From positions 1-64,000 of the forward strand of contig JAFQHZ010000032.1 in NCBI GenBank assembly GCA_017415185.1: a DNA stretch of 64,000 nucleotides, in the 5' to 3' direction. This DNA is from Candidatus Gastranaerophilales bacterium (lineage in GTDB: Bacteria; Cyanobacteriota; Vampirovibrionia; Gastranaerophilales; Gastranaerophilaceae). The notes below the pieces were generated by a model. That model worked only from the letters and a program-made list of their open reading frames with translations, ran no database searches and was not told the DNA's origin. This document shows, one piece after another, positions 26,318-35,936 of the stretch. The stretch's first letter is position 1. Every line of letters begins with the position of its first letter. A program made the translations under genes and the position numbers.

Positions 26318-26809
26318 TTATCTGCTATTAGACTGAATTCTTTGTCTTTCTATAAAATTAGGCTCAACAACAGGAGTTTGTTTTGAATTAACATAAATTT
26401 GGCGTTTTGTCGCTTTTTTATCCCAAGAAGGAGTACCCATCATTTTTTTAGTTAAAGAGCCTTCTTTTTTAACTCCGTCTTTCATTTCACCCGCAAACGG
26501 CTTTGTATATTTAAAATAGTTATCTGGCAAAACATAATCGTCTTGCCTTGGAACAATTTCAAAAGCCACATGGGAACCTTCATAAAAATAATTTGTTAAA
26601 ACTTTAATAAAATATCCGCCCAAAAGAACAATTGTCAAAAAAACCAATATAATTTTTGGCGCAGCTGCAATTGTTTGCTCTTGAACTTGTGTAACTGCTT
26701 GCAAAATCCCAACAATAAGACCCACAAGCGCAGCCATTAAAACGCAAGGCATGCTTATCATAAGCATTACCATGAAACCTTTTCCCAAAAATTCTACCAA
26801 AGCTTCCAT
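26318..26809 (-). CDS. fliQ: Flagellar export apparatus protein FliQ with C-terminal extension
   Basis: 163 residues against about 90 for normal FliQ. The first ~90 are canonical: two membrane hairpin spans with LMISMPCVLMAALVGLIVGI and QAVTQVQEQT. An extra ~70-residue, Lys/Pro-rich hydrophilic tail follows (KKMMGTPSWDKKATKRQ and beyond), presumably cytoplasmic. It overlaps fliP by one base. The extension's role is unknown. Confidence 0.92.
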   Translation of the reverse strand: MEALVEFLGKGFMVMLMISMPCVLMAALVGLIVGILQAVTQVQEQTIAAAPKIILVFLTIVLLGGYFIKVLTNYFYEGSHVAFEIVPRQDDYVLPDNYFKYTKPFAGEMKDGVKKEGSLTKKMMGTPSWDKKATKRQIYVNSKQTPVVEPNFIERQRIQSNSR

Positions 26810-27450
26810 CAGTTAAAACTCTCCACAAGCCCTTTAACAATCAAGCTCCAACCATCAACTGCAATGAATATCAGCAATTTAAAAGGTGTTGAAACAATTT
26901 GAGGCGATAACATAAACATACCAAGCGCAAGCAAAATATTCGCCACAACCAAATCCAGCACAATAAAAGGAACATAAATTATGAACCCGATTTCAAAAGC
27001 AGTTTTCAATTCTGAAACAATATATGCTGGCGCAACTTCCCACAAAGTCAGCTCTTCAGGAGATTCGGGCGCTTGTTTTCTTGTTTTTTCAACAAAAAAA
27101 GCCAAATCCGACTGGCGAGTTTGTTTAAGCATATATTCTTTTAAAGGCTTAGAACTTGCATTTAGCGCCTCTACGACATTTTTATTTTTTTGATAAGGAA
27201 CTTGATAAGCTTGATACATATTATCAAAAACAGGACTCATAGTATAAAGAGTCAAAATTAAAGAAAGACCAATCAATGTTATAGCAGGAGGAACAGAATT
27301 TGTACCCATTGCTGTTTTAAGCATAGAAAAAACAATTGTAAATCTTAAAAAAGGCGTCATGGAAACAAATACAAATGGCAAGAGCGAAAATGCTGCCATT
27401 GTAATCAAAAGTTGTATAACAGGATTTATATCTTTCAATAAACTATCCAT
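26809..27450 (-). CDS. fliP: Flagellar export gate protein FliP
   Basis: 213 residues with FTIVFSMLKTAMGT, KEYMLKQTRQSDLAFF, VSELKTAFEIGF and FKLLIFIAVDGW, all diagnostic for the FliP/SctR family. It begins directly with the first membrane span and lacks the cleaved signal peptide that many FliP proteins carry, which makes it the length of injectisome SctR. The FliF/FliG context makes it flagellar. It overlaps its neighbours by one base on each side. Confidence 0.95.
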   Translation of the reverse strand: MDSLLKDINPVIQLLITMAAFSLLPFVFVSMTPFLRFTIVFSMLKTAMGTNSVPPAITLIGLSLILTLYTMSPVFDNMYQAYQVPYQKNKNVVEALNASSKPLKEYMLKQTRQSDLAFFVEKTRKQAPESPEELTLWEVAPAYIVSELKTAFEIGFIIYVPFIVLDLVVANILLALGMFMLSPQIVSTPFKLLIFIAVDGWSLIVKGLVESFN

Positions 27451-27995
27451 TAAAATTTACTCCCGTTTTTTGCATTTGATGTTGCGTTTAAATCCCTCAA
27501 CAATTGCTTAACCATTTCTTTTCTGCTTGTAGCTATGCTATTTATTTGAGGTTTTGGTGTTTCGTCTTTTTCGTATAATTCTCTAAATTGTCTTTGAAGC
27601 TCCATTTCTCTTGAAATTTTTGTGTCATCAAATCTTTGTCTTGGCGCTTCTTGGACAATTGGCTCGCCATAAATTTCGTCAATAATGGATTCTTCAACAA
27701 CTTCAGGCGTAATTAATTTTTCTTTAATTTGTTCAACTGCGCTATCAGATTCAAGTTTTGATAAAAATGTTGTGTGTTCTAAACCTGACGCTATTAAAAA
27801 TTTTTCATTTTTAATTTTTACAACAAGGAGCATTTTTTTATTACCGATAGGCAAACTATCGATTATTTTAATAACTCCTCTATTTTCGCCTTTAGCGTTA
27901 TTTAAAAAGCTTTTTTTATACACAACAAACCCGATTAGCAAAATGCCAATCATTGCAAGTGTGTAGAATATAAAAGCTGTTACATAAGTCATCAT
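27450..27995 (-). CDS. fliO: FliO-like flagellar assembly protein
   Basis: 181 residues: one N-terminal membrane span (FIFYTLAMIGILLIGFVVY), then a small beta domain (IKIIDSLPIGNKKMLLVVKI) typical of FliO, then a charged tail of about 100 residues. FliO helps assemble the FliP ring. Position directly before fliP supports the call, since the family diverges rapidly. Confidence 0.82.
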   Translation of the reverse strand: MMTYVTAFIFYTLAMIGILLIGFVVYKKSFLNNAKGENRGVIKIIDSLPIGNKKMLLVVKIKNEKFLIASGLEHTTFLSKLESDSAVEQIKEKLITPEVVEESIIDEIYGEPIVQEAPRQRFDDTKISREMELQRQFRELYEKDETPKPQINSIATSRKEMVKQLLRDLNATSNAKNGSKF

Positions 27996-28009
27996 AATTT
28001 TCAGTGTCC

Positions 28010-29260
28010 TTACTTTTCAAAATCAGAATAATCAAATTCTTCGTCTTCAGCTGCCTGAGGTTTTGCTTGCGGTTTTGGCTGTGGCGCTGGTTGTTTTGGC
28101 TGAGCTTGCGCAGCTCGAGTTGGTATTGGTCGATTTTGCGCAGGCTGAGGGCGAACTTGCGCAGCTTGCGGTTTTGGCTGTGGCGCTGGTTGTTTAACTT
28201 GAGCTTGAGCTGGTGCTGGTGCTGTTTTAGCAGGTGCAGGAGCTGTTTTTGGCGTATTAGTGCTTAATACTTCATTTAAACGCACCGCATATCTATCATT
28301 AATGATGATTAATTCGCCTTTTGCAACTTTTCTCTCCTCGACAAAAAGAGAAATTTCGTTATCAAAAATTGAACCCAAATCAACAATTTGACCTTGAGAG
28401 ATTTGTTTTAATTCTCCTATTGTCATTTTAACCTTTTCAAATTCGGCATTTATCTCGATTTGGATATCATCCCATAAGTTTTTTTCCATTTTTACCTCTT
28501 CATAAGTTTGAATAAAATCTTCTTCATCACCCTCGTTTTCATCAAGATTAACTATCAAAGAAGGGTTGATTTTAATATTGAATTTGTTTTCAACTTCGCC
28601 AGACAACAAAATCATTTTGCTTAATTCGCTATTTTCAAGCACGATAATGTCATCAGGGGCAAGATTTTGAAGCTCTTCCAATGTAATTTTAGAACTTCCA
28701 GCTTTAAGACGAATTAAAGCGCTTGAGTTTAAAAAATCTTCGTCTTTAAAATTTTGGATTTGTTTAACAGTTTCAAGATTGATTCTGTCTTGGGGTATGG
28801 ATATCATCATTTTTGAGCAAGTATTGCTTTTTGAAGGAATAATAAAAAGCAAATTGATATTTTTTTCGCTTTTTTCGCTTAATTTTGCAACATTTGGCGG
28901 AATTAAAATTTCTTTTAGTTTTTTGTATAGAAATTCACAAAAACCATTCAAAATTTTTATTTCAAGAGGGGTTATTTCGCTAAATTTAAATGCAAAAAAG
29001 TTTGCTTCAAGAGAATCTTGAAGAATATTTTCGACAAACTCCTTACTAAGTCTTATGATAACTGGTTTATGGTTTTCAACCTTTATTTGACTAGAGAAAA
29101 AATCAAGATTTGAGATTAATTTTTCATCCCTAATTTCACGATAATCATTAACAGCTTGCAAAATTACTTTGGTGTCTTGCTCCCAAAAAGATTCAAGTGC
29201 AGAATTCAATGCTTCGCAAAATTGCGAAGTTAGAAGATTTAAATTTTTATCGATAAACAT
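28010..29260 (-). CDS. FliN/FliY-like flagellar switch protein with two SpoA-type domains and a long tail
   Basis: 416 residues from the ATG at 29260; a GTG seven codons upstream is the alternative. The N-terminal half resembles a FliM/FliY-like middle domain. A first SpoA-like segment (SSKITLEELQNLAPDDIIVL) and a second (GELKQISQGQIVDLGSIFDN) follow. Unusually, the second SpoA domain is not the C-terminus: about 85 residues of Pro/Ala/Gln/Lys repeats (PAPQPKPQA twice) and an acidic end follow. Two SpoA units could form the C-ring building block alone. FliM is not otherwise seen here. Confidence 0.78.
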   Translation of the reverse strand: MFIDKNLNLLTSQFCEALNSALESFWEQDTKVILQAVNDYREIRDEKLISNLDFFSSQIKVENHKPVIIRLSKEFVENILQDSLEANFFAFKFSEITPLEIKILNGFCEFLYKKLKEILIPPNVAKLSEKSEKNINLLFIIPSKSNTCSKMMISIPQDRINLETVKQIQNFKDEDFLNSSALIRLKAGSSKITLEELQNLAPDDIIVLENSELSKMILLSGEVENKFNIKINPSLIVNLDENEGDEEDFIQTYEEVKMEKNLWDDIQIEINAEFEKVKMTIGELKQISQGQIVDLGSIFDNEISLFVEERKVAKGELIIINDRYAVRLNEVLSTNTPKTAPAPAKTAPAPAQAQVKQPAPQPKPQAAQVRPQPAQNRPIPTRAAQAQPKQPAPQPKPQAKPQAAEDEEFDYSDFEK

Positions 29261-29316
29261 ATTTTTTGTTTTTTTATGCACTTGATATCCAAATTTTGCT
29301 ATAAAACCCCACGTGT

Positions 29317-29346
29317 ATTATATAATTTTATTTTTTACCAAGGCAA
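29317..29346 (-). promoter_or_regulatory. Possible internal promoter ahead of the fliN-like gene
   Basis: On the minus strand TTGCCT (29341-29346) and TATAAT (29317-29322) are spaced by 18 bp in the 92-bp gap after fliI. It may allow the fliN-O-P-Q-R part to be expressed separately. Confidence 0.45.
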
Positions 29347-29372
29347 AATTTTAAAAAATCTTAAACAATAAA

Positions 29373-30680
29373 TTACATTTTAGACAAGTTAATTAATTCA
29401 TTTTTTGCAATTTCATAATCAGCGCTATCATCGCTTCCTTGAATCAAATAAGCATTAATTTTGTCATACATCATAATGGCTTTATCTGTGTTTGCGTCTG
29501 TTCCCTTTGCATAAGCGCCAATCGAAATCAAGTCTTCATTTTTTGCATAACTTGCCATCAAATTCCTAATTTTTCCAGCAGCGCTCTTATGCTCATCATC
29601 AACAACATTATTCATAACACGAGAAATACTTTGCAAAACATCAATCGCAGGATAATGATTTTTATGCGCAAGTGCACGAGACAAAACAATATGACCGTCT
29701 AAAATACTTCTTGCAGCGTCAGCAATCGGCTCATTCATATCATCCCCTTCAACAAGAACAGTGTAAAGACCTGTAATTGTCCCATTTTTATTAGCTCCAG
29801 CACGTTCCAAAAATTTTGGCAAAAGCGCAAAAACAGAAGGAGTATAACCACGAGTAGCAGGAGGTTCACCAACTGCAAGCCCAACTTCCCTTTGAGCAAG
29901 AGCGATACGAGTTACACTATCAAGCATAAATAAAACATTTTTGCCCTTATCTCTAAAATATTCTGCAATAGCGCAGGCTACAAAACTTGCCTTAATTTTA
30001 ACCAATGCAGGCTGCTCAGAAGTTGCGCAAACAACAATTGAGCGCTTCATACCTGATATACCCATCGTGTTTTCAATAAATTCACGAACTTCTCTTCCAC
30101 GCTCGCCAATTAAGGCAATTACATTTATATCAGCTTCGGTGTTTTTTGCAATCATCGCTAATGTCGTAGATTTTCCGACGCCTGAACCAGCAAAAATCCC
30201 AACCCTTTGCCCTTTTCCAATTGTATTTAAACCATCAATTGCACGAAGCCCCAAAGACAAAGGCTCGTCAATCGGTTTTCTATCCATCGGATTAATAATT
30301 GCAGCATTTGTTGGATAATATTCGTCAGCAATAATATCCCCTTTTCCATCAATCGGATTTCCAAGCCCATCTAAAACCCTTCCCAAAAGTGTTTCAGAAA
30401 CTTTGACTTTCATGCTTGTTCCTGTGTTGATTACCCTTGCGCCCGCTCTTAATCCATCAATCGAACCAAGAGGCATTAAAAGGATGCAATCTTTTCTAAA
30501 ACCAACAACTTCAGCAAAAATTATTTCATTTGAACCATCTTGAACAATATGACACAAATCGCCAATTGATGAAACAGGACCATCTGCAATAATTGTAAGC
30601 CCAATTATTTCAATAATTTTGCCAATTTTTGAAACAGGTTTTGAATTATTTATAATTTCATTTAAATCATTCAATTTCAT
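29373..30680 (-). CDS. fliI: Flagellum-specific ATPase FliI
   Basis: 435 residues, the usual length. Walker A GIFAGSGVGKST, then ALIGERGREVREF, then LFMLDSVTRIALAQREVGLA and GEPPATRGYTPSVF are FliI/SctN signatures. It energises loading of export substrates. Its start lies 14 bp inside the end of fliH, its regulator, so the two are coupled. Confidence 0.96.
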   Translation of the reverse strand: MKLNDLNEIINNSKPVSKIGKIIEIIGLTIIADGPVSSIGDLCHIVQDGSNEIIFAEVVGFRKDCILLMPLGSIDGLRAGARVINTGTSMKVKVSETLLGRVLDGLGNPIDGKGDIIADEYYPTNAAIINPMDRKPIDEPLSLGLRAIDGLNTIGKGQRVGIFAGSGVGKSTTLAMIAKNTEADINVIALIGERGREVREFIENTMGISGMKRSIVVCATSEQPALVKIKASFVACAIAEYFRDKGKNVLFMLDSVTRIALAQREVGLAVGEPPATRGYTPSVFALLPKFLERAGANKNGTITGLYTVLVEGDDMNEPIADAARSILDGHIVLSRALAHKNHYPAIDVLQSISRVMNNVVDDEHKSAAGKIRNLMASYAKNEDLISIGAYAKGTDANTDKAIMMYDKINAYLIQGSDDSADYEIAKNELINLSKM

Positions 30681-31632
30681 TTTCGTAGTTGTCTAAGTCA
30701 AGCTTTCCATTTTGCGTATTGTCGTAAATATTTCTAACTATAACATCTAACTGCGAATTAATGGAAGCATCATATCTTTCTTTTAAATTTTCAACAATAA
30801 TCGTATCGTCATCAAACTCTGAATTGTATAAAACATTGAAATTTTCATATTGTTTAAAATCTTCAAAATTAAAATCAATTTCATCAGCCAAGGATTCTTT
30901 TTGAAATTCAAACAAAATTTTTGCATATTTTTCAGACAAAATCACATTAACATTTTCTTTTTTTTCAAGCAAAGAAACAGTGTTTTTAATAATTTTATCT
31001 ATCACTTTAGCATCGACTTCTTTTAATAAAATTTTCTTTGAAATATTCAAAATAATATCAATTATATCTTTATTTGCAGATTTTAAAATTTTGTCTCTAA
31101 CTTCATATTGATTTGAACAAAAAACATCAAAATTTTGAATTTTTTCTTCCATTTCTTTTTGAATATGTTCCAACCCATCTTTATATCCTTCATCATAAGC
31201 ATTTTTAATGGTTGCAACTCTTTCTTGTTCAATTGTTTCTTTGGAATTTTCTATTAGTTCTTGCGACTCTTTGTTTGATTTTTCCTTCGCTTCTTCAATG
31301 ATTTTTAAAGCTTCTTCATTTGCTTTTTCGATAATTTCTTTTTTTTGCTCTTCAAGTTCAGCAAAAGCTTTATGCTTTGCTTCATTTGTTTCAAGGGTGG
31401 TTTTGTCGATTAATTCTTGCGCTTCATTTCTTGCACGATTAAGAATAAGCTCAGCTTCGTCTTTTTTCTTGTTAGCTTCAAGAATGACTTCCTGTGCTTC
31501 ATTTAAGGCTTTGGTTTCTTCTTGAGTTCTTTTAGAATTATTTTTTTTTGTTCCTTTTTCGTTTTCCTTATCCACCTCAACAAGAAAATCAGCCTCATCA
31601 AAATTAATTTTGTCTAATTTAATTTTACTCAA
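30667..31632 (-). CDS. fliH: FliH-like export regulator
   Basis: 321 residues. The first ~160 are a Glu/Lys/Ala-rich continuous coiled coil. The C-terminal part (NAYDEGYKDGLEHIQ onward, then IIDIILNISKKILLKEVDAK) resembles the FliH domain that binds FliI. It overlaps fliG by 8 bp and fliI by 14 bp. Identification rests on position and architecture, as FliH sequences vary. Confidence 0.85.
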   Translation of the reverse strand: MSKIKLDKINFDEADFLVEVDKENEKGTKKNNSKRTQEETKALNEAQEVILEANKKKDEAELILNRARNEAQELIDKTTLETNEAKHKAFAELEEQKKEIIEKANEEALKIIEEAKEKSNKESQELIENSKETIEQERVATIKNAYDEGYKDGLEHIQKEMEEKIQNFDVFCSNQYEVRDKILKSANKDIIDIILNISKKILLKEVDAKVIDKIIKNTVSLLEKKENVNVILSEKYAKILFEFQKESLADEIDFNFEDFKQYENFNVLYNSEFDDDTIIVENLKERYDASINSQLDVIVRNIYDNTQNGKLDLDNYENEIE

Positions 31633-32647
31633 TTAATTCGTCCTCTTGACCGCCACGGTAGATAGTCACTTCGCCAACAGCTTCAAGCGCTTTAATTACA
31701 CCAACAATTTTTGATTGAGCTTTTTGTACTTCTTTTGTTCTAACAGGTCCCATATATTCAATATCTTCAAGCAATACACTTTGCGCACGCTCAGACATAT
31801 TTTTAAGGATTTTTTGTTTAACTTCTTCTTTAGAACCCTTCAAAGATGTTGCTAAATCTCTTGAATCAACTTCTCTTAAAACTCTTTGAATAGAAGAATC
31901 ATCCAATTGAACAATGTCTTCAAATACAAACATAAGACTTCTAACATCTTCTGCTAATTCTGGAGTTTCGATTTCCATCATTTCAATAACATTCTTTTCT
32001 GTTGCCCTGTCTGTGCTGTTCAAGATATTAGCAAGCGTTTTCGTTCCGCCTGCACGAGAAAAATCTGACGCAACAACGTTTGAAAATCTTGATTCAACAA
32101 TTTTTTCAACTTCAGAAATAACTTCTGGATTTGTTGTGTTCATTTGCGCAATTTTAAGAGCAACCCTGTGTTGAATATTTGGAGCAAGGCAATTTAAAAC
32201 TTTTGCCGATTGTTCAGGTTTTAAATATGCCAAAATCAAAGCAATCAATTGAGGATTTTCGTTTTGAAAAGAAGTCGCCAATTGAACAGGATCTGCTTCA
32301 TTAAAAAATTGAAAAGGATTGGAATTTAAAATTGTAACTAAACGGTTTAAAATGTCATTTGCTTCATTTGCCCCATAAGCTTTTTCAAGCAACTCTCTAG
32401 CATAAGCCATACCGCCTGCTGCAAGCATTGAAGAAGCTTGAAAAACAGTATGAAATTCATCAACAATTGTTTCAATAACATCTTGCGGAAGTTTTGATAA
32501 CCCAGCAATTTCAATCGTAATTTGCTCAAGTGCATTATCGTCTTCTATGTTTTTCATAATTTCAGAAGCGGCAGTGGGACCCAGCGTGATTAATAGCGCT
32601 GCGACCTTTTGAGTTGGTGTCATTTGTTCAATACGAATATTTGCCAT
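31625..32647 (-). CDS. fliG: Flagellar motor switch protein FliG
   Basis: 340 residues with the three FliG domains: MTPTQKVAALLITLGPTAAS near the N-terminus, the EHPQ-region equivalent ENPQLIALILAYLKPEQSA in the middle, and the C-terminal torque domain (MFVFEDIVQLDDSSIQRVLR). It joins the MS ring to the rotor C-ring and contacts the stator. It follows fliF after 18 bp. Confidence 0.96.
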   Translation of the reverse strand: MANIRIEQMTPTQKVAALLITLGPTAASEIMKNIEDDNALEQITIEIAGLSKLPQDVIETIVDEFHTVFQASSMLAAGGMAYARELLEKAYGANEANDILNRLVTILNSNPFQFFNEADPVQLATSFQNENPQLIALILAYLKPEQSAKVLNCLAPNIQHRVALKIAQMNTTNPEVISEVEKIVESRFSNVVASDFSRAGGTKTLANILNSTDRATEKNVIEMMEIETPELAEDVRSLMFVFEDIVQLDDSSIQRVLREVDSRDLATSLKGSKEEVKQKILKNMSERAQSVLLEDIEYMGPVRTKEVQKAQSKIVGVIKALEAVGEVTIYRGGQEDELIE

Positions 32648-32665
32648 TTTATATTTTTTTCTTCC

Positions 32666-34432
32666 TTATTCTTTAATATATGATGTTAAAATTCTGGCTG
32701 CTTCCTCTGGATTATCGAGAATAGAATTAATAATTTCACTTTTCTTTTTGTCAATTGCAGAAGTATATTGAATATCTTGCTGATAAAAATCATCGGAATT
32801 CGTGTGATTACTTTGAAGGGCAAGATATGGATCAAAACTTGGAAGCATATCTGTTTCTTCTTCTTCAGCAATCTCTTCTTCTTCGATTGGTTTTGGTGCT
32901 TTGAAAATATTTCCAAAATTATGCAACGCAATCAAGCCAAGAATCAAAATTATAAACACAGGAGAAACATTCTTGAACACAAAAGTCAACACTTCAAGAA
33001 TGAATTCTTGTTGTTCTCTTTTATCTTTTTCAAGTTCTTCACTATTGTCTATGCCAGTAAATTTCAAGCTTGAAACATTAACAACATCTCCACGCTCAAT
33101 ATCCATGCCAGCTGCTGCTATTACAAGATTTTTGATTTCTTCTTTTTCATTGTCAGTTAAAATTTTATTTACTGCAACCGCAACGCTCATTCTTGTTACT
33201 GAACCAGGAGCATAAACAACTTGTTTAATTTCCTTTGTAACAGCGTATGTTGTTGCAGATTTTTCTTTTTCATAGCTTAATTTTTTAGCTTCTTCTTTAT
33301 TTTTACCATACTCAGTATCATAATAATTTGTTGTTTTAGCGGGTGTTTCATTCAATGGCAACCCTGTAACGTCTTGCGCAGCGCTTGCACCTTGGGCTTG
33401 ATTTAATAAAGGATTTTCTTCCTGAGCGGCTGCAATGTTGTTCATTTGATTTTGCGCTAATTGTTGCGCTTGAGTAGGCGCAGCCCCTTGTGTTATTTGA
33501 TTATTTTTATTCGAAGGCAAATCTTTTGGATTTGAATAAATTTCTTTTTCGCCTTGACGAGTTAAAACAACGCCCGCATTTGTGTCTTTGCTTGGAGTGT
33601 AACTTTCGATTGTTGCTCTTGTTTGATTAAAATCCATAACAGAAGACACTTGAACAGAAACATTGTCTTTTCCCATAATTGTTTCAAGAGTATCTTTAAT
33701 TTTTTTAGCAGCTTCTTTTTCAAAAGAGCTTCTAAAAGTTTGCATATCAGAAGAATTTCTTGAAACATCTTCTGATAATGTGTTTCCATATTGGTCAGTA
33801 AGAAAAACTCTATCTGTTGTTAATCTTGGAACAGAATAAGAAACAAGGTTTTTAATAGCCAAAATTTGACTTGCTTTTAGTTTAACACCTGCTTCTAAAA
33901 TTAAAACAACGCTTGCAGAAGGCTCTTCGTCATTATCAGAAAAAATTGAACGTTCTGGCTCTGCTAATTGAACTCTTGCTTTTTTAACACCATGGATTTT
34001 TTCAATTGAGCGAGTTAATTCACCTTGAAAAATTCTTTGTTTAGTGAGTTTATTTTTAAAATCAGTAGAACCCAATTGCAAATCGTCAAGCAATTCAAAA
34101 CCGCCTGCCGTATCTTTAATTAAATCATTTTCAGCAACAAAAAGTCTTAAATCTTCCTTATCTTGGTTTTTAACCAAAATTGTTGTTTTATCATCGGAAA
34201 GTTTATAGCCATATCCGCTTTTTTTCAAACTCTCAGTTATTGCTTTAACATCTTCCTTTGACAAATCAGAATATAAAACAGTCCAATTTGGCTCTGTTGC
34301 TTTAAATATGAAAAAAATGCCTACAACAAACATTGCAACGAGCAATGCGCCGATTGAAAATTTTTGATTAATGTCTAGTTTTTGCCAAAGTTTTTTAATA
34401 TCATCAATTAATAATTTAACGTGTTCGTTCAC
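32666..34432 (-). CDS. fliF: Flagellar MS-ring protein FliF
   Basis: 588 residues, GTG start with GGAATAA upstream. The first membrane span (about 25-45) is followed by ring-building motifs WTVLYSDLSKEDVKAI and GFELLDDLQLGSTDFKNK, a variable Gln/Asn-rich middle (about 310-365), the second span (about 490-510) and a FliG-binding C-terminus. It is the first gene of the nine-gene cluster. Confidence 0.96.
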   Translation of the reverse strand: MNEHVKLLIDDIKKLWQKLDINQKFSIGALLVAMFVVGIFFIFKATEPNWTVLYSDLSKEDVKAITESLKKSGYGYKLSDDKTTILVKNQDKEDLRLFVAENDLIKDTAGGFELLDDLQLGSTDFKNKLTKQRIFQGELTRSIEKIHGVKKARVQLAEPERSIFSDNDEEPSASVVLILEAGVKLKASQILAIKNLVSYSVPRLTTDRVFLTDQYGNTLSEDVSRNSSDMQTFRSSFEKEAAKKIKDTLETIMGKDNVSVQVSSVMDFNQTRATIESYTPSKDTNAGVVLTRQGEKEIYSNPKDLPSNKNNQITQGAAPTQAQQLAQNQMNNIAAAQEENPLLNQAQGASAAQDVTGLPLNETPAKTTNYYDTEYGKNKEEAKKLSYEKEKSATTYAVTKEIKQVVYAPGSVTRMSVAVAVNKILTDNEKEEIKNLVIAAAGMDIERGDVVNVSSLKFTGIDNSEELEKDKREQQEFILEVLTFVFKNVSPVFIILILGLIALHNFGNIFKAPKPIEEEEIAEEEETDMLPSFDPYLALQSNHTNSDDFYQQDIQYTSAIDKKKSEIINSILDNPEEAARILTSYIKE

Positions 34433-34537
34433 TGATTTATTCCAATACTAATTTTATCCAATAATTATAATTACTCCCAATAATATAATATATCATTGAT
34501 ATTGTTTTTCAATGTTGTAAAGATTTATGAACATTAA

Positions 34538-34562
34538 AAAACCCTCCAATTTGGAGGGTTTT
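34538..34562 (-). terminator. Terminator of the SLH-protein gene
   Basis: AACCCTCC / GGAGGGTT stem with a short AT loop; on the minus strand TTTTTTAATG follows. It is 17 bp beyond the stop at 34580 and separates this gene from the flagellar cluster. Confidence 0.88.
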
Positions 34563-34579
34563 ATTTATAAAATTAATTT

Positions 34580-35788
34580 TTATATTTCTTCTTCAACATT
34601 GAAGATTTTAACTCTTAAAGGCTCAAGTAAAACAAAATCTACTCTTTGACCTTTGTGAATATACATATTTTGACCTTTAACAACATTGTAACGTGTTCTT
34701 GTTAAATAAGGGTCATTTCTGATGATTCTCATATCTGCTTCTCTTTCTCCAAGAGTTGCAACGATTTTCATATCAGGATTACCTTTGTCATCAAGAATGT
34801 TTGATGTTGTTAAAGCCATGTATCCATTTTGGAAGAATCTGTGCGGTCTTTCAACTTTGTGAACTTTGCCATCAATTTGAACCCCAATAGGAATTACAAC
34901 ATATTTTTCTCTTGTAACGAAGTTATATGGAGTTCTTGCGATAAATGTTTCGCCTTCTTTAGCTGTTTTTGTGTTGATACATTTTTGAACAGTTAAAGGA
35001 AGAATTGTTCCTTCAGGAATTACTGCGTATTCTTCATCATAATAAACGTTATCTAAAATAAAGCCGTTAGCTTTTTTAGGCTCAGCAAATTTTTTCTTTG
35101 GCGCAACTTCTTCTTTAATTTTTTCGCTTGGAATAACTTTTGCTGCTTCAACCATGTTGAACAAAAATCTTGCCAATTCGCCACGAACAGCGTGTCTGTT
35201 TGGTTCAAGAGTTGTCTCATGCCCTGGAGTATTATAAACAAGACCAAGCATTTGACATTGTCCTGCTGCAATTAATGCCCAATCAGGAATTTCAGAATAA
35301 TCGCTATAAATTGAAACAAAATGTTTAGCTTGTTCTGAATCAATGTTTTGAGGAGAAAGCGCATTTAAAATAATATTAAGAGCTTCCATTCTTGTTACAT
35401 AAGAATTTGGATGAAATGTTCCATCGCTATATCCTTTAACAAGTCCATAATAAGAAGCCACTTGAATGTTTCTATCTGCCCAATGTCCTTTTGTATCTTT
35501 ATAATCAAACACTAATGGCACATTTTTTTCATATAAGCCTAGCGCTTTAATAACCATTGTTGAAAATTCGCCTCTGGTTACTTTTTGATCAGGTCTATAT
35601 AAGCCATCTGGATAACCTACAACAACTTGTTTATCGGTCAAAAAAGTTACTGCTTCATAAGCCCAGTGAGTGCTTGGAAGGTCAGGATAACTGCTTGGAC
35701 CTTGTTCTAAAACGTAATTCGCCATAGCTGGTGCTGCAAAAAGAGCTAATGCAATAGTGGCGATAACATTCATAAATAATTTTTTCAT
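34580..35788 (-). CDS. Secreted S-layer-homology (SLH) domain protein
   Basis: 402 residues with a signal peptide ending APAMA. Two or three SLH units follow: YPDLPSTHWAYEAVTFLTDK with GYPDGLYRPDQKVTRGEFS, then DTKGHWADRNIQVASYYGLV with GYSDGTFHPNSYVTRMEA, and a weaker third to about 215. SLH domains anchor proteins to cell-wall polymers. The C-terminal ~180 residues form a beta-rich domain without a visible porin barrel, unlike the SLH-porins of cyanobacteria. Probable envelope tether. Confidence 0.9.
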   Translation of the reverse strand: MKKLFMNVIATIALALFAAPAMANYVLEQGPSSYPDLPSTHWAYEAVTFLTDKQVVVGYPDGLYRPDQKVTRGEFSTMVIKALGLYEKNVPLVFDYKDTKGHWADRNIQVASYYGLVKGYSDGTFHPNSYVTRMEALNIILNALSPQNIDSEQAKHFVSIYSDYSEIPDWALIAAGQCQMLGLVYNTPGHETTLEPNRHAVRGELARFLFNMVEAAKVIPSEKIKEEVAPKKKFAEPKKANGFILDNVYYDEEYAVIPEGTILPLTVQKCINTKTAKEGETFIARTPYNFVTREKYVVIPIGVQIDGKVHKVERPHRFFQNGYMALTTSNILDDKGNPDMKIVATLGEREADMRIIRNDPYLTRTRYNVVKGQNMYIHKGQRVDFVLLEPLRVKIFNVEEEI

Positions 35789-35936
35789 TTACACTTTGCT
35801 CCATTCTTAATAAATTAATTTTACATGCTAAAAGTAGAGCATGCAAGGCTTTTATTAATATTTCGTCTATACAATGCACCTAAACAAATTTTTTTGTTCA
35901 TTGGTTTTGTATATTTAAATTTTAAAAGGTTTAATT

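Noticed and set aside
25527-34432. Injectisome (type III secretion) reading of the cluster, based on a FliP without signal peptide
   Set aside because: FliF is full length (588 residues) and a true FliG is present; injectisomes have a short SctJ and no FliG.
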